Made by a program: the position numbers and the translations under genes. From Dehalobacter alkaniphilus (GTDB lineage: Bacteria > Bacillota > Desulfitobacteriia > Desulfitobacteriales > Syntrophobotulaceae): a stretch of DNA of 64,000 nt. Positions 44,301 to 52,380 of this stretch are shown here, one piece after another. A model generated the notes under the pieces. That model made no database searches. It was not told the DNA's origin and saw only the letters and a program-made list of their open reading frames with translations. How positions within the stretch are numbered: position 1 is the stretch's first letter; each line of letters opens with the position of its first letter. The stretch lies in the NCBI GenBank assembly GCA_040500365.1, contig CP148031.1, positions 1,984,001-2,048,000 on the forward strand. The letters are read 5' to 3'.

Positions 44301-44864
44301 TTATACCACCTCCTTATGGATCAGTTTTTGGACTTTTCTTCTTGCTCGGGTCAAATACTGCCGGACACTGCCCGGTTTAATTCCCAAAACTTCTGCGAGT
44401 TCTTCATTATCCATTTCTAAGATATATTTGAAATATAATAAATCTTTCTCTTTCTCAGGAAGTCTTAAAATAGCTTCCTTCATCTCCGATGCCTCTTCCT
44501 GACTAATGATCATACCCTCCACACCGCCTTTAAGGTCGATAACCCTTTCAGCCAGGTCTGTGTCCTCCCCATAATACATATGCTTTTTTTCCACATCGCG
44601 ATGTTTAATAAAATTAATTGCCACGCTCCTGGAAGTATAGACAACATAAGCAGCTGTTTTGCAACTTTCAAATGTACGCAGTAAGGGAATTTTAACGATA
44701 AGTTTGAGAAAAGTATCATCAATCAGGTCTTCTACAATGTTCGTATCATGCGTGATATTATAAACGGTCTTCCGTACGAGGCCGTAATAGTTTCGATATA
44801 AGTCCACCATAAAATCCTTATCGTCATCATTTGCCAATGCAGTCATTATCATCATTATTATCAA
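44301..44864 (-). CDS. ECF-type RNA polymerase sigma factor
   Basis: About 187 residues with region 2 (DLYRNYYGLVRKTVYNITHD, DLIDDTFLKLI) and region 4 (LEMDNEELAEVLGIKPGSVRQYLTRARRK). Its own upstream region carries a TGTTGC/GTCT promoter (44943-44967), so it is either autoregulated or controlled by the TcdR-like sigma at 51184. AAAGGAG suggests the TTG at 44864; a GTG at 44870 and later ATGs are possible. Confidence 0.85.
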   Translation of the reverse strand: MIIMMIMTALANDDDKDFMVDLYRNYYGLVRKTVYNITHDTNIVEDLIDDTFLKLIVKIPLLRTFESCKTAAYVVYTSRSVAINFIKHRDVEKKHMYYGEDTDLAERVIDLKGGVEGMIISQEEASEMKEAILRLPEKEKDLLYFKYILEMDNEELAEVLGIKPGSVRQYLTRARRKVQKLIHKEVV

Positions 44865-44942
44865 AACCACTCCTTTGATAACAATAATAACATATTCTGG
44901 GTATCAAAAGACAAAGATATGGAAAGAAATATAATATCTAAA

Positions 44943-44967
44943 GACATCATGAAGTATTTTTGCAACA
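44943..44967 (-). promoter_or_regulatory. Island promoter, copy b
   Basis: TGTTGC (44967-44962), 16 bases, GTCTTT (from 44945). It lies about 80 bases upstream of the ECF sigma gene. Confidence 0.55.
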
Positions 44968-45024
44968 TTTTTTAATCGTTTTTTGATATTGTAATACAGT
45001 AAATTATTACTATATATTTTAAGA

Positions 45025-45666
45025 TTATCTGTATTTGTTAAGCTTACTTAAGGCAGCGGAAAGTTCACTAATAAGTTGTAGGCGGTAAATGGTAATAACT
45101 ATATTTGGCATTGTAGACTTGGTCAAAAATGCTCTGGACAGATAAATAGCCGATCCCGTAAGTGGCTGTACCTGTGCCCGCAGGAGTAGTCGTACTCGTG
45201 CTTGCATATTGACGTATAGCTGCCCCAAGCATACTGGTATTGCTTGATGGTTGTTCCTTGCTTGACCTGAAATGCGCGTACAGCTTAGACCTATAGCTTT
45301 AAGCTCGTTTTCAACGTTTTCCGAGATGGCTCCCGTACCACCGATAATAACAGCATTCTTGGCCTCAAGTCTTTGAATTTCCTTTTTTGTACTGCTGAGC
45401 AAATTCTCTTTGATGTTTAACAAAATCGGGCAATTGTATTTTTGCGATAACGGCGCGGCACAGAGCGCATCAGCAAAGTTTTGACCGGTTGCTATGATTA
45501 CATATGCAGATTTATCGGGCCAGCCTTTTTGCGAGATCTGGATTGTCGTTTGGTAACGGTCATTTCCGGCAACCCTTTGCAACGGAGAATCGGCATATAA
45601 CTTTGCTGAAGGGCATAATAACAACGCTAGAATACAGAGAACAGATAACAGAGATAGATTTTTCAT
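45025..45666 (-). pseudogene. Cell-wall-binding repeat (CWB2) protein, frameshifted
   Basis: A signal peptide (MKNLSLLSVLCILALLL, ending near YADS) is followed by a CWB2 repeat: RVAGNDRYQTTIQISQ, VIIATGQNFADALCAAPL and VIIGGTGAIS. After TRISGQA (about residue 135) the listed frame becomes unlike any family. A single-base shift there opens a better frame reading SSNTSMLGAAIRQYAS and YGIGYLSVQSIFDQVYNAKY, ending at TAG 45068. So one base appears lost between 45255 and 45275. CWB2 domains bind secondary wall polymer. Promoter copy c lies upstream. Confidence 0.65.
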
Positions 45667-45775
45667 AAGAAAACTCCTCGTATCAAATCTAGACTTTATT
45701 GACGATCAACTTTCTTTTGTTGGTGAGGTAAAAGATTTGTTACTACATCTTTTATTACATTTATTTTATTATAAA

Positions 45776-45802
45776 GAGACAACTTAAAGTGCTTTTGCAA
45801 CA
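45776..45802 (-). promoter_or_regulatory. Island promoter, copy c
   Basis: TGTTGC (45802-45797), 16 bases, GTCTCT (from 45780). It precedes the frameshifted CWB2 gene by about 110 bases. Confidence 0.5.
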
Positions 45803-45988
45803 CATATTGTGCATTTTTCTGTATTTAAAAGGCCGTCCTGATTAGACGGTCTTTTTGACACGTAATAAGAATTACCAAATAGATTCTAAATTTTATCTCT
45901 AATATTTTAGCTTTATCCCTCCCGTAATTGCACATTTTCTTTTCATTGCTCACGGTTTAAGAATCCCCCGTAATTTTAGATTTTAGAT

Positions 45989-46012
45989 AAAGAGGGGATA
46001 AAACCCCTCTTT
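45989..46012 (-). terminator. Terminator of the 46045 gene
   Basis: Perfect 9-bp stem AAAGAGGGG / CCCCTCTTT with a six-base loop, 33 bases past the stop. Confidence 0.65.
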
Positions 46013-46044
46013 ATGTTAGGAAAAACTCACCTGTAATTTGAAAC

Positions 46045-46506
46045 TTATTTGCCTACAGCTGCAGCTTTTGCGGCTGCTTCTTGTTTGGCTAATTCTGCTT
46101 GGCCTGCATCGGAGGCTGAATTGAAGACTTCAAATTTTCCTATTACCGTATCGCCATCAGACGCATATAATGGAATCTCTGAATATGCAGGGGCATTTTT
46201 CATTTTCTCCATATACGCAACGGCTTCCTGCGGATTCTGAGGTTGATCTTTGTCTAAATCAGCTTTCTTAATATATCCAACTGTTCCATCAGTTCCCTGA
46301 GCCTGTATCAAATCTGGAAATTGCACAGATGTGGATGCCATGTTGGCGCCATAGGTTCGTCCATGAGCATTTACTTTGTAGTTAGGAGCAACATTAGAAT
46401 TATCCGAGTCTGCTATCGTAGATATTGCTCCAAGACTCAAAGAGCCTGCTAAAAGACCTATAGCTAAAGCTATACCGATAGTAAAAATACCAGATTTTTT
46501 TAACAT
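46045..46506 (-). CDS. Small exported protein with YG/DLIxAxG motif
   Basis: 153 residues. An N-terminal signal or anchor (FTIGIALAIGLLAGS) precedes a domain with GRTYGANM, FPDLIQAQGTDGTVGYIKKADLD and IPLYASDGDTVIGKFEVF. This pattern recurs in small secreted proteins of bacilli and actinomycetes and at the end of some M56/BlaR-type proteins; its role is not established. It begins 20 bases after the stop of the secreted gene at 46526, forming an operon under promoter copy d. The C-terminus is Ala/Lys-rich. Confidence 0.68.
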   Translation of the reverse strand: MLKKSGIFTIGIALAIGLLAGSLSLGAISTIADSDNSNVAPNYKVNAHGRTYGANMASTSVQFPDLIQAQGTDGTVGYIKKADLDKDQPQNPQEAVAYMEKMKNAPAYSEIPLYASDGDTVIGKFEVFNSASDAGQAELAKQEAAAKAAAVGK

Positions 46507-46525
46507 ATTTTTCAACGCCCCTTCT

Positions 46526-46963
46526 TTAATTACTTTGTCTTGGTGAGTAAGCACACGGTTCTTCTAAATAACCACTCCCATTGTACATTCTAAAACTTCC
46601 ACCTGCATAATATGTCCCTTTGACACTTGTATATGGAGAAGTAGCAGTTAACATTACCTGAGGAGAACTATTGTATGCCCAAGGGCTGTACTTAACACAT
46701 GTCCCTGCGTCATTATACATATAAGCACTAACCCCCATATAACCTGTTGACGCACTTCCATTTGTGCAGGACATTATAGCACTGGCTGAAGCAAAACTAG
46801 GAGATGTCGTAATTGTGCAATAACCGTTATAGGCATACCCTCCATAATTCATACCAACGTTTGTTACTGGGCTGGATGCTTGACCTGCATATACCATGGT
46901 CGCAACAGAGAGAAATAAACCAAGAAAAAATGATATGAAAGAAACTCTTAACTTTCTAATCAT
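46526..46963 (-). CDS. Secreted DUF6147-like protein (second paralogue)
   Basis: 145 residues. A signal peptide (RKLRVSFISFFLGLFLS, cleavage after VYA) is followed by a Ser/Tyr/Gly-rich beta domain ending in MYNGSGYLEEPCAYSP, the counterpart of the ending in the protein at 43016. It has four Cys, likely two disulfides (CTITT, SCTNG, TCVKY, PCAYS). AAAGGAG supports the ATG at 46963. Promoter copy d lies 40-65 bases upstream. Confidence 0.72.
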   Translation of the reverse strand: MIRKLRVSFISFFLGLFLSVATMVYAGQASSPVTNVGMNYGGYAYNGYCTITTSPSFASASAIMSCTNGSASTGYMGVSAYMYNDAGTCVKYSPWAYNSSPQVMLTATSPYTSVKGTYYAGGSFRMYNGSGYLEEPCAYSPRQSN

Positions 46964-47003
46964 ATTATACTCCTTTATAATATTTTCCCTTCGAATACTA
47001 ATA

Positions 47004-47029
47004 GACAACATAGATTACTTTTTGCAACA
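47004..47029 (-). promoter_or_regulatory. Island promoter, copy d
   Basis: TGTTGC (47029-47024), 17 bases, GTCTAT (from 47006). It drives the two-gene secreted-protein operon. Confidence 0.6.
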
Positions 47030-47225
47030 CATATTTAGGATTTTTTTACTCCTGAGACTGTCCCTAAAACGGAAACGGCGCCAATTGGTACTTTTAGTAT
47101 CAATATTATTTTCAACTGGAGCTAACCGACTACCCCCCTTTAAATTTAGACATAAATCAAAAATGCAAAGCAGGCAAGAAAGAATTAAGTTCTAAAATAT
47201 ATTTTTAGAATGGTTGCTAAACCCT

Positions 47226-47262
47226 TACTATTTTTCTTTTTACTTATTGAATTAGCTAATTC
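47226..47262 (+). promoter_or_regulatory. Conserved dyad upstream of the SH3/M14 gene
   Basis: The palindrome GAATTAGCTAATTC (47249-47262) is preceded by TTCTTTTTACTTATT. A matching block with the dyad GAATCA-TT-TGATTC lies at 52340-52353 before the related short gene. In both cases the dyad ends 25-27 bases before the start codon. The paired changes keep the inverted repeat. Confidence 0.5.
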
Positions 47263-47287
47263 GATGAGTAAAAAGGAGGATACCGTA

Positions 47288-49615
47288 ATGAGTACAAATG
47301 TTTATGGAGGCCCAGGAAACAAAGCGTATGCCGTAGTGGGATATCTCGATGCACTCGATCCCTACACTGTCCTATGGGAGGAATACGGATGGAAATTTAT
47401 TGAATACCCATCGGGATCCAAAAAAAAGAGAGCGTATCTGCCAGGAGGAGCATGGAATCCGTTTCCGAGTTCATTCCAATCAGGGGTTTTAGGAGCTATG
47501 AATTCAGCTCAATACGTATATGGTGGTCCCAGCACAACGCTCTATGCTTCAATGGGATCTGTCTCCGCAAATGAAAAAGTAACGGTGCTTATCCCAAATG
47601 TATCTGGATTTGCTTTTATAGAATATAGCACCAGTAATGGTTCAAAAAGAGCATATGTCAGTGCCAGTACTTTAACTATGACAAGTACTACAGCTTTAGC
47701 AAAAATGAATTACGATACACCAACCTATTCGGAACCTTACCTTTATGGACAACAAATCGGTTCCTTATTTGAAGAAGAATACGTTGTCGTTCTACAGCAA
47801 AATAGCCGCATGGCTTATATCGAATACAACACAACGAGTGGGAGAAAACGAGCCTATGTTTTCAACTATAAGCTAACCCGCGTTAATACCACCGAACAAG
47901 TACCAAATCTTGAGGTCTCCAACGATTACATTTTCGCTTTCATCAATAATGCCGTGGATGTATACGGAGGACCGAGCTCGGATAATTATGCCGTTATCGG
48001 ATCCGTAGGTCCCCTTGAGGATATTGGCATGATCCATAAGGAAAACAATTGGATCTATATTCAATATGCCACTACTGGAGGGCCAAAACGGGGATTTATC
48101 TCGTCAGCCATGGCAGATCTTGTATTCTTTGTTGGAGAAGGCACCGTTGATGATCTGGAAGACAAGACAAACAGCTATACTGGCTGGGGCGATTTGACGA
48201 ATGCCGCAACCCCAGTCTATGCTGGCCCGGGTACGAGCTATGCATCAATTGGCAGTTTGGCTGCGAACGAAGGCGTTACGGTTTTTGCAGGTGCGGAAAA
48301 TTCATTCTACCAGATCGAATATACAACCGCTGCCGGTCCGAAACGCGGTTTTATCCCGGACAATGTATTGCATCATTATAATTTAGGCGGACTTGCTATC
48401 GTTAACGGCGGACCAATTGTCGTGTACCACACTCCTGACTTATATCCCACATCGCCTCAATACGGAGCTATTGGTGAAGGCGAATATGTTGTAATTTTAG
48501 AGAAGAATGATACACGTTGCTATGTGGAATATAATACGTCGTCAGCTAGAAAACGCGGATACACCACTGCTTCCGGATATACTTATAAAAACATGGGTAA
48601 CGTCAGCCCGCTCCCCAGCCTGTCAAGCGACACGTATATAGCAAACACAGACATTCCCGTCTATGCTGGACCAAGTAGTGCCTATTTTCAAGTCGGCAGC
48701 CTAAATCAATATGAGCCTGCTATCCGATTAGCAGCTAACGTGTTGGGCTATTCCTATATTCAATATACAGGATCTAACACAACAAAACGCGGGTATGTCC
48801 TTTCGTCTGGGCTGTCTTCTTATCAAGTCGTTATTCCGGATTTCACCTATGCGAATGTTACGAAAGGTAATTATGGGCAAAGCGGAGCCGGAAGAAATTT
48901 GGAATACTATCGAATTGGCTCCGGAAACAAACGTCTGTTTTTGAACTTTGCGATTCATGGGTTTGAAGACAATTTTAACCAAGACGGAGCTGAATTAGTC
49001 GATGTCGCAGGCGGCGTAATCCAGATGCTTTCTGATAATATTTCTTCCGTTAATAGTCATGACTGGTCGGTTTTTGTTATTCCATCTGCAAATCCTGATG
49101 GTCTGATTGATGGAAATACAAATAACGGTCCCGGTCGGTGCACAACATGGCGGTACGGCAGCACACGGGCTGAATTGGTTCAAGGCGGAGTTGACCTTAA
49201 TCGAAGCTTTGATATCAACTTTGCTGTCAATACAGATTCACGAAACTATACCGGGCCTTATCCAAACTGGGCAAAGGAATCGGAAGCTCTAAGAGATTTT
49301 CTTGTTGCCAACAAATCTGCTTCTTACAGAAACGTTATGATAGATAGCCATGGTTGGCTACAGCAAATTTACACTATTGATGGTAGTCAGGCTTATTTGT
49401 CCAGACTCTTTAAATACTTTTTCCCGCAAAATACGCAGATGTCATTAAATGGCGCTAACGGCTATGTATCTATTTATGCATATTCTTTGGGAATGGAAGC
49501 TTGTTTGTTTGAATTTCCTACAAATGTAACGCATCCTGCAGATATCCAGGTTTTAGGTTACAAGGCTGCTTTCGTCAATGCTATTATGTCCCTTATTAAC
49601 GAAGAGCCTTATTGA
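47288..49615 (+). CDS. Seven-repeat SH3-like protein with M14 carboxypeptidase domain
   Basis: 775 residues. Residues 1 to about 510 hold seven SH3b-like repeats of the form VYGGP...YAxxGS...FIEYxTxxGxKRxY. From about 530 a zinc carboxypeptidase domain follows with HGFE (zinc His557 and Glu560), GVDLNRSF (substrate Asn-Arg near 635), DSHGW (third zinc His near 687) and FEFP (catalytic Glu near 741). The family trims peptides, including peptidoglycan stems. Start: AAAAGGAGG at 47272-47280 is right for the ATG at 47288. No signal peptide remains with that start; an in-frame ATG at 47210 would give a signal-like leader, but it lacks a ribosome site and the paralogue's equivalent leader is out of frame. 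Confidence 0.85.
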   Translation: MSTNVYGGPGNKAYAVVGYLDALDPYTVLWEEYGWKFIEYPSGSKKKRAYLPGGAWNPFPSSFQSGVLGAMNSAQYVYGGPSTTLYASMGSVSANEKVTVLIPNVSGFAFIEYSTSNGSKRAYVSASTLTMTSTTALAKMNYDTPTYSEPYLYGQQIGSLFEEEYVVVLQQNSRMAYIEYNTTSGRKRAYVFNYKLTRVNTTEQVPNLEVSNDYIFAFINNAVDVYGGPSSDNYAVIGSVGPLEDIGMIHKENNWIYIQYATTGGPKRGFISSAMADLVFFVGEGTVDDLEDKTNSYTGWGDLTNAATPVYAGPGTSYASIGSLAANEGVTVFAGAENSFYQIEYTTAAGPKRGFIPDNVLHHYNLGGLAIVNGGPIVVYHTPDLYPTSPQYGAIGEGEYVVILEKNDTRCYVEYNTSSARKRGYTTASGYTYKNMGNVSPLPSLSSDTYIANTDIPVYAGPSSAYFQVGSLNQYEPAIRLAANVLGYSYIQYTGSNTTKRGYVLSSGLSSYQVVIPDFTYANVTKGNYGQSGAGRNLEYYRIGSGNKRLFLNFAIHGFEDNFNQDGAELVDVAGGVIQMLSDNISSVNSHDWSVFVIPSANPDGLIDGNTNNGPGRCTTWRYGSTRAELVQGGVDLNRSFDINFAVNTDSRNYTGPYPNWAKESEALRDFLVANKSASYRNVMIDSHGWLQQIYTIDGSQAYLSRLFKYFFPQNTQMSLNGANGYVSIYAYSLGMEACLFEFPTNVTHPADIQVLGYKAAFVNAIMSLINEEPY

Positions 49616-49644
49616 TTGATCGATCTGGGACACTTTGCATAATC

Positions 49645-49679
49645 AAAGAGAGGGATCCTTCTTTTGGATCCCTCTCTTT
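49645..49679 (+). terminator. Terminator of the SH3/M14 gene
   Basis: Perfect 14-bp stem AAAGAGAGGGATCC / GGATCCCTCTCTTT with a seven-base loop, then TTTGTATTTATTTC, 32 bases after the stop. Confidence 0.88.
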
Positions 49680-49719
49680 GTATTTATTTCAATATTTTGT
49701 AATATTTGTTCTGAAGTTA

Positions 49720-49728
49720 TGGTATAAT
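49720..49728 (+). promoter_or_regulatory. Extended -10 promoter of the lipoprotein gene
   Basis: TGGTATAAT is a perfect extended -10 element (TGnTATAAT). No -35 hexamer at standard spacing. It differs from the island promoter set. Confidence 0.5.
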
Positions 49729-49780
49729 CTCTAACATGATCGTTCGAGCAGCACTATCTTTTATCGATAGGAAGGTTTAT

Positions 49781-51028
49781 ATGATTTTTAGGAGAATCCA
49801 TCACTCTTTTATTACTATTACCTATATTCTAGTGATCCTGTCTTTAGTTCTTGTTGTCTCAGGCTGTCAAAAAACTGGCACGAACCCAGCAAATCTAAAT
49901 TCCAATACCTCTTCTAATTCAACTGAGAATAACCAGATTTCTTCCGAAGATAATCCCGCGCTGCAAGGTAACGTCCCGTTAAACTCAATCGTTGCTGAAA
50001 AAGATAGTCATCGCTATTTTCTTTCACATGACGGAGACAGAGCCGGTTACCTTGTTGATACCAGCCTTTATCGTCAGGGTATTAATGAATCCTCTGCGGT
50101 GCGCCTGGCCATTGGTCAGATTGAATATCTCCAAACTGCGGGAGATTATGTTTATTATCTTAAACAAGGAGAAGCTAACGTATATCATTTAATGCAATTA
50201 TGCCGTATCAATACCAAAACGGCGAATCCGAAAGAAGAAATAGTTAAAGAAGACGTAAACTTATATTCCCTTTATGACCATTGGGCTTTTTATTGGGATA
50301 AAAAAGATTCCTCGCTTTATCGCCTGGATTTAGCAACCCATGGGGCTAAACCTCAAAAAATTGCTGAATTCGCGGACTTGGACTCTCTTATCGCACGGGG
50401 AGATTTTATACTCGTTATTGAAAGAGAAACTGTAAGAAAACCTCAAAAGATTATTACTACGTCCAAGATATGGGAACTCTCGGCAGACGGGTCAAAAAAA
50501 GATCTCCTGATGAGTGAAGATTATTATAAAGTATCACTTATTCAACCGTATCAAGACTCCGTTTATTTTGTGAAAGATTACAGCATCCAACGCATCAATA
50601 TTACAGGGGGACACAGCGAAAAAGTATATACTCCTGACGGCACTAAAATCCAATCTTTTAAAATTAATAACAATCGGATCTACGCGGAAGAATATTCATC
50701 TTCAGAAAAACATATCTATACTTCAATGAATTTAGACGGTACAGACAAGCGTCTTATCTTTATTTATCATAGCCCGGTAGATACCCAAGGATCAGCGGTA
50801 AACGGAGCTTTAGATAAAATGAATATCCATGCTTTCGATATTACTCAGGATTACTTAGTTTTGACCGGAAGTTCCTATTATATCGGGGAGATTCTTACAA
50901 CCCGTATCCCAATCACTGGAGAAGCTGGAGCAAAAAAAGAAGAAGTATTCTTCAATGGAGCATGGAGATCTATTAAAGATTATTTTGAAGAGGCAGACCG
51001 CGTACTGACCTCTAAGGGTTTGAAATAA
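49781..51028 (+). CDS. Lipoprotein with DUF5050-like beta-propeller
   Basis: 415 residues. Signal peptide with lipobox LVVSGC, a Ser/Thr/Asn-rich linker, then a beta-propeller-like region of repeated strands (YVYYLKQGEANVYHL, WAFYWDKKDSSLYRLDL, DSVYFVKDYSIQRINI, NRIYAEEYSSS), as in DUF5050 proteins. It should be anchored to the outside of the membrane. AGGAAGG is five bases before the ATG at 49781; the longer frame to 49736 overlaps the promoter. Partner and ligand unknown. Confidence 0.75.
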   Translation: MIFRRIHHSFITITYILVILSLVLVVSGCQKTGTNPANLNSNTSSNSTENNQISSEDNPALQGNVPLNSIVAEKDSHRYFLSHDGDRAGYLVDTSLYRQGINESSAVRLAIGQIEYLQTAGDYVYYLKQGEANVYHLMQLCRINTKTANPKEEIVKEDVNLYSLYDHWAFYWDKKDSSLYRLDLATHGAKPQKIAEFADLDSLIARGDFILVIERETVRKPQKIITTSKIWELSADGSKKDLLMSEDYYKVSLIQPYQDSVYFVKDYSIQRINITGGHSEKVYTPDGTKIQSFKINNNRIYAEEYSSSEKHIYTSMNLDGTDKRLIFIYHSPVDTQGSAVNGALDKMNIHAFDITQDYLVLTGSSYYIGEILTTRIPITGEAGAKKEEVFFNGAWRSIKDYFEEADRVLTSKGLK

Positions 51029-51183
51029 ATACCTTTTTGCAACATATATGCTGGGTTTTCTTCACTATCCTTGAGTTTCTTAAAGACAGTCAAGAAAAAA
51101 GGCTACTTCCTGTTAGATATAGGCATAGTATCCTTTTTTTCCTTTGCTGATTAAATTTGTTTTTTTATGTATCTTTTCTTATC

Positions 51184-51705
51184 TTATCCAATTAACCTTT
51201 TTAAATTATTAATCGCCTTTCTTTTGGTTTTATTTACCGCCTGATGTGTTACTCTGAGTTTTTCGGCCAAATCATTTTCAGAAAAACCATTAATAAATAA
51301 CTCTTTTAAAATTTTTTGTTGATTTTCCGGCAATTCTTCAAGTAACATGTTTAATAAAACCATATTTTCAGGGTCAATGTCCATCAATGGATCCTTATAA
51401 ATATCTTCTTTAAGTTCAACTTCAAAGTTGAGAATTTTACAGTATTTTTTTGATAACTTGATATACTCATTTTTAATCGACACGGTTATATAAGCAATAA
51501 ATTCCTTTTCATTGTTGCTTTTTTTATAAAACGGGAAATTATTGATAATTTCCAAGAGAGCGATAATCAAATCAGATTCCGCTCCGTCATAATTTAATTT
51601 TCTCGAATATTTTTTGATCAAAGGTATGAATCTCCATATAATTTTTTCTTTCGCATCTTTGTTGCCATCCCTGGCACTCTGTGCCAATAAATACAGATCA
51701 CTCAT
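51184..51705 (-). CDS. TcdR/UviA-like sigma factor
   Basis: 173 residues. The N-terminal WRFIPLIKKYSRKLNYDGAE-SDLIIALLEIINN matches the region 2 pattern of the TcdR/BotR/TetR/UviA group, and the C-terminal GFSENDLAEKLRVTHQAVNKTKRKA matches its region 4. Members of this group (ECF-like, group 5) direct clostridial toxin and bacteriocin genes and activate their own promoter. Here too a TGTTGC/GTCT promoter (51876-51901) lies upstream of its own gene. AGAGGGAAG precedes the ATG at 51705. It sits within 2 kb of a bacteriocin-type export locus. Group assignment is by eye from motif similarity. Confidence 0.75.
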   Translation of the reverse strand: MSDLYLLAQSARDGNKDAKEKIIWRFIPLIKKYSRKLNYDGAESDLIIALLEIINNFPFYKKSNNEKEFIAYITVSIKNEYIKLSKKYCKILNFEVELKEDIYKDPLMDIDPENMVLLNMLLEELPENQQKILKELFINGFSENDLAEKLRVTHQAVNKTKRKAINNLKRLIG

Positions 51706-51875
51706 ATCTTCCCTCTCTTGCAAATGATTTCCAGTAATTAAAAAGAGAGAAATATATGATTTAGCAACCCGCAAATAACAAAATTTTAGTAAATTGGTAA
51801 AATTATAGTCATTAGATTCACCAACTTTCTATTTTAATTTTATATATTTGACAATTGTTTCCTGGTGAATATAAA

Positions 51876-51901
51876 GACAATATTTGAATAGTTCTGCAAC
51901 A
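51876..51901 (-). promoter_or_regulatory. Island promoter, copy f
   Basis: TGTTGC (51901-51896), 17 bases, GTCTTT (from 51878). It precedes the TcdR-like sigma gene by about 170 bases and implies autoregulation, as known for TcdR. Confidence 0.55.
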
Positions 51902-51963
51902 CCTTAGCCACAATTATTTAACCGATTGGCACCTGCAAATTTATTAAAAACTAAAAGTTATAC

Positions 51964-52018
51964 AAAAATGCCAGTTATCACTGTTCCTAAAAAGGCAACA
52001 GCTCCAACTGGCATTTTT
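51964..52018. terminator. Hairpin in the sigma/SH3 intergenic region
   Basis: Perfect 13-bp arms AAAAATGCCAGTT (51964-51976) and AACTGGCATTTTT (52006-52018), with inner CTGTT/AACAG pairing. A-run and T-run on the two sides allow termination in either direction. Confidence 0.6.
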
Positions 52019-52215
52019 GTATTTCCATACAAAGTTTTGCTTAATTTTTTAACTTTTCAAAAAAAAATATCCAGCAGTGAATAATCATTGTCACAAAGTT
52101 ATGTACAAAAAACAGTAGTATTGCTGCATCAAAAGCAGACAATGCTGCAGGCACTCAATTTCTTGAAAAAATACCCTCATACTATCCTAATATTTTAAAA
52201 TCTTACCTGGATTAA
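51968..52215 (+). pseudogene. Decayed plus-strand gene fragments
   Basis: From ATG 51968 a frame reads MPVITVPKKATAPTGIFVF and on to a stop at 52084. A second frame from about 52081 reads NSSIAASKADNAAGTQFLEK and IPSYYPNILKSYLD, ending at TAA 52213-52215. A nine-A run lies between them. The first part resembles 47057-47100 (TVPKTETAPIGTF) with codon-like substitutions. No ribosome site is seen. I read this as a decayed gene; its family is unknown. Confidence 0.35.
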
Positions 52216-52315
52216 CAAGTTGCTAATATAACAGGCCAAAAGAAGAAATATTCACAGATCAACTAAATTATATTCTTAATTTTATCGAGCCCTAATAAAG
52301 CAGGTTTACAAATAT

Positions 52316-52353
52316 CCATATTTCTTCTTTTTACTAATTGAATCATTTGATTC
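52316..52353 (+). promoter_or_regulatory. Conserved dyad upstream of the short SH3 gene
   Basis: TTCTTTTTACTAATTGAATC with dyad GAATCA-TT-TGATTC (52340-52353), 27 bases before the ATG at 52381. Partner of the element at 47249-47262. Confidence 0.5.
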
Positions 52354-52380
52354 AAAATTTTTAATCAAAGGAGAGATATT

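Larger units (their letters stand above)
45667..46044. other. Intergenic region with promoter and two terminators
   Basis: Holds island promoter copy c, a hairpin GGCCGTC (45831-45837) with GACGGTC (45845-45851) followed by five Ts, and at 45989-46012 AAAGAGGGG with CCCCTCTTT, which fits as terminator of the minus-strand gene ending at 46045. Confidence 0.6.

Noticed and set aside
46896..47195. 99-codon plus-strand frame rich in Leu and Arg
   Set aside because: It runs antisense through the start of a secreted-protein gene and promoter copy d, with no ribosome site; only the short TVPK-like block in another frame looks coding.
51015..51040. Seventh TGTTGC element, minus strand near 51032
   Set aside because: It has the -35-like part but no GTCT at 16-17 bases and points into the 3' end of the lipoprotein gene, so it is not counted as a promoter.
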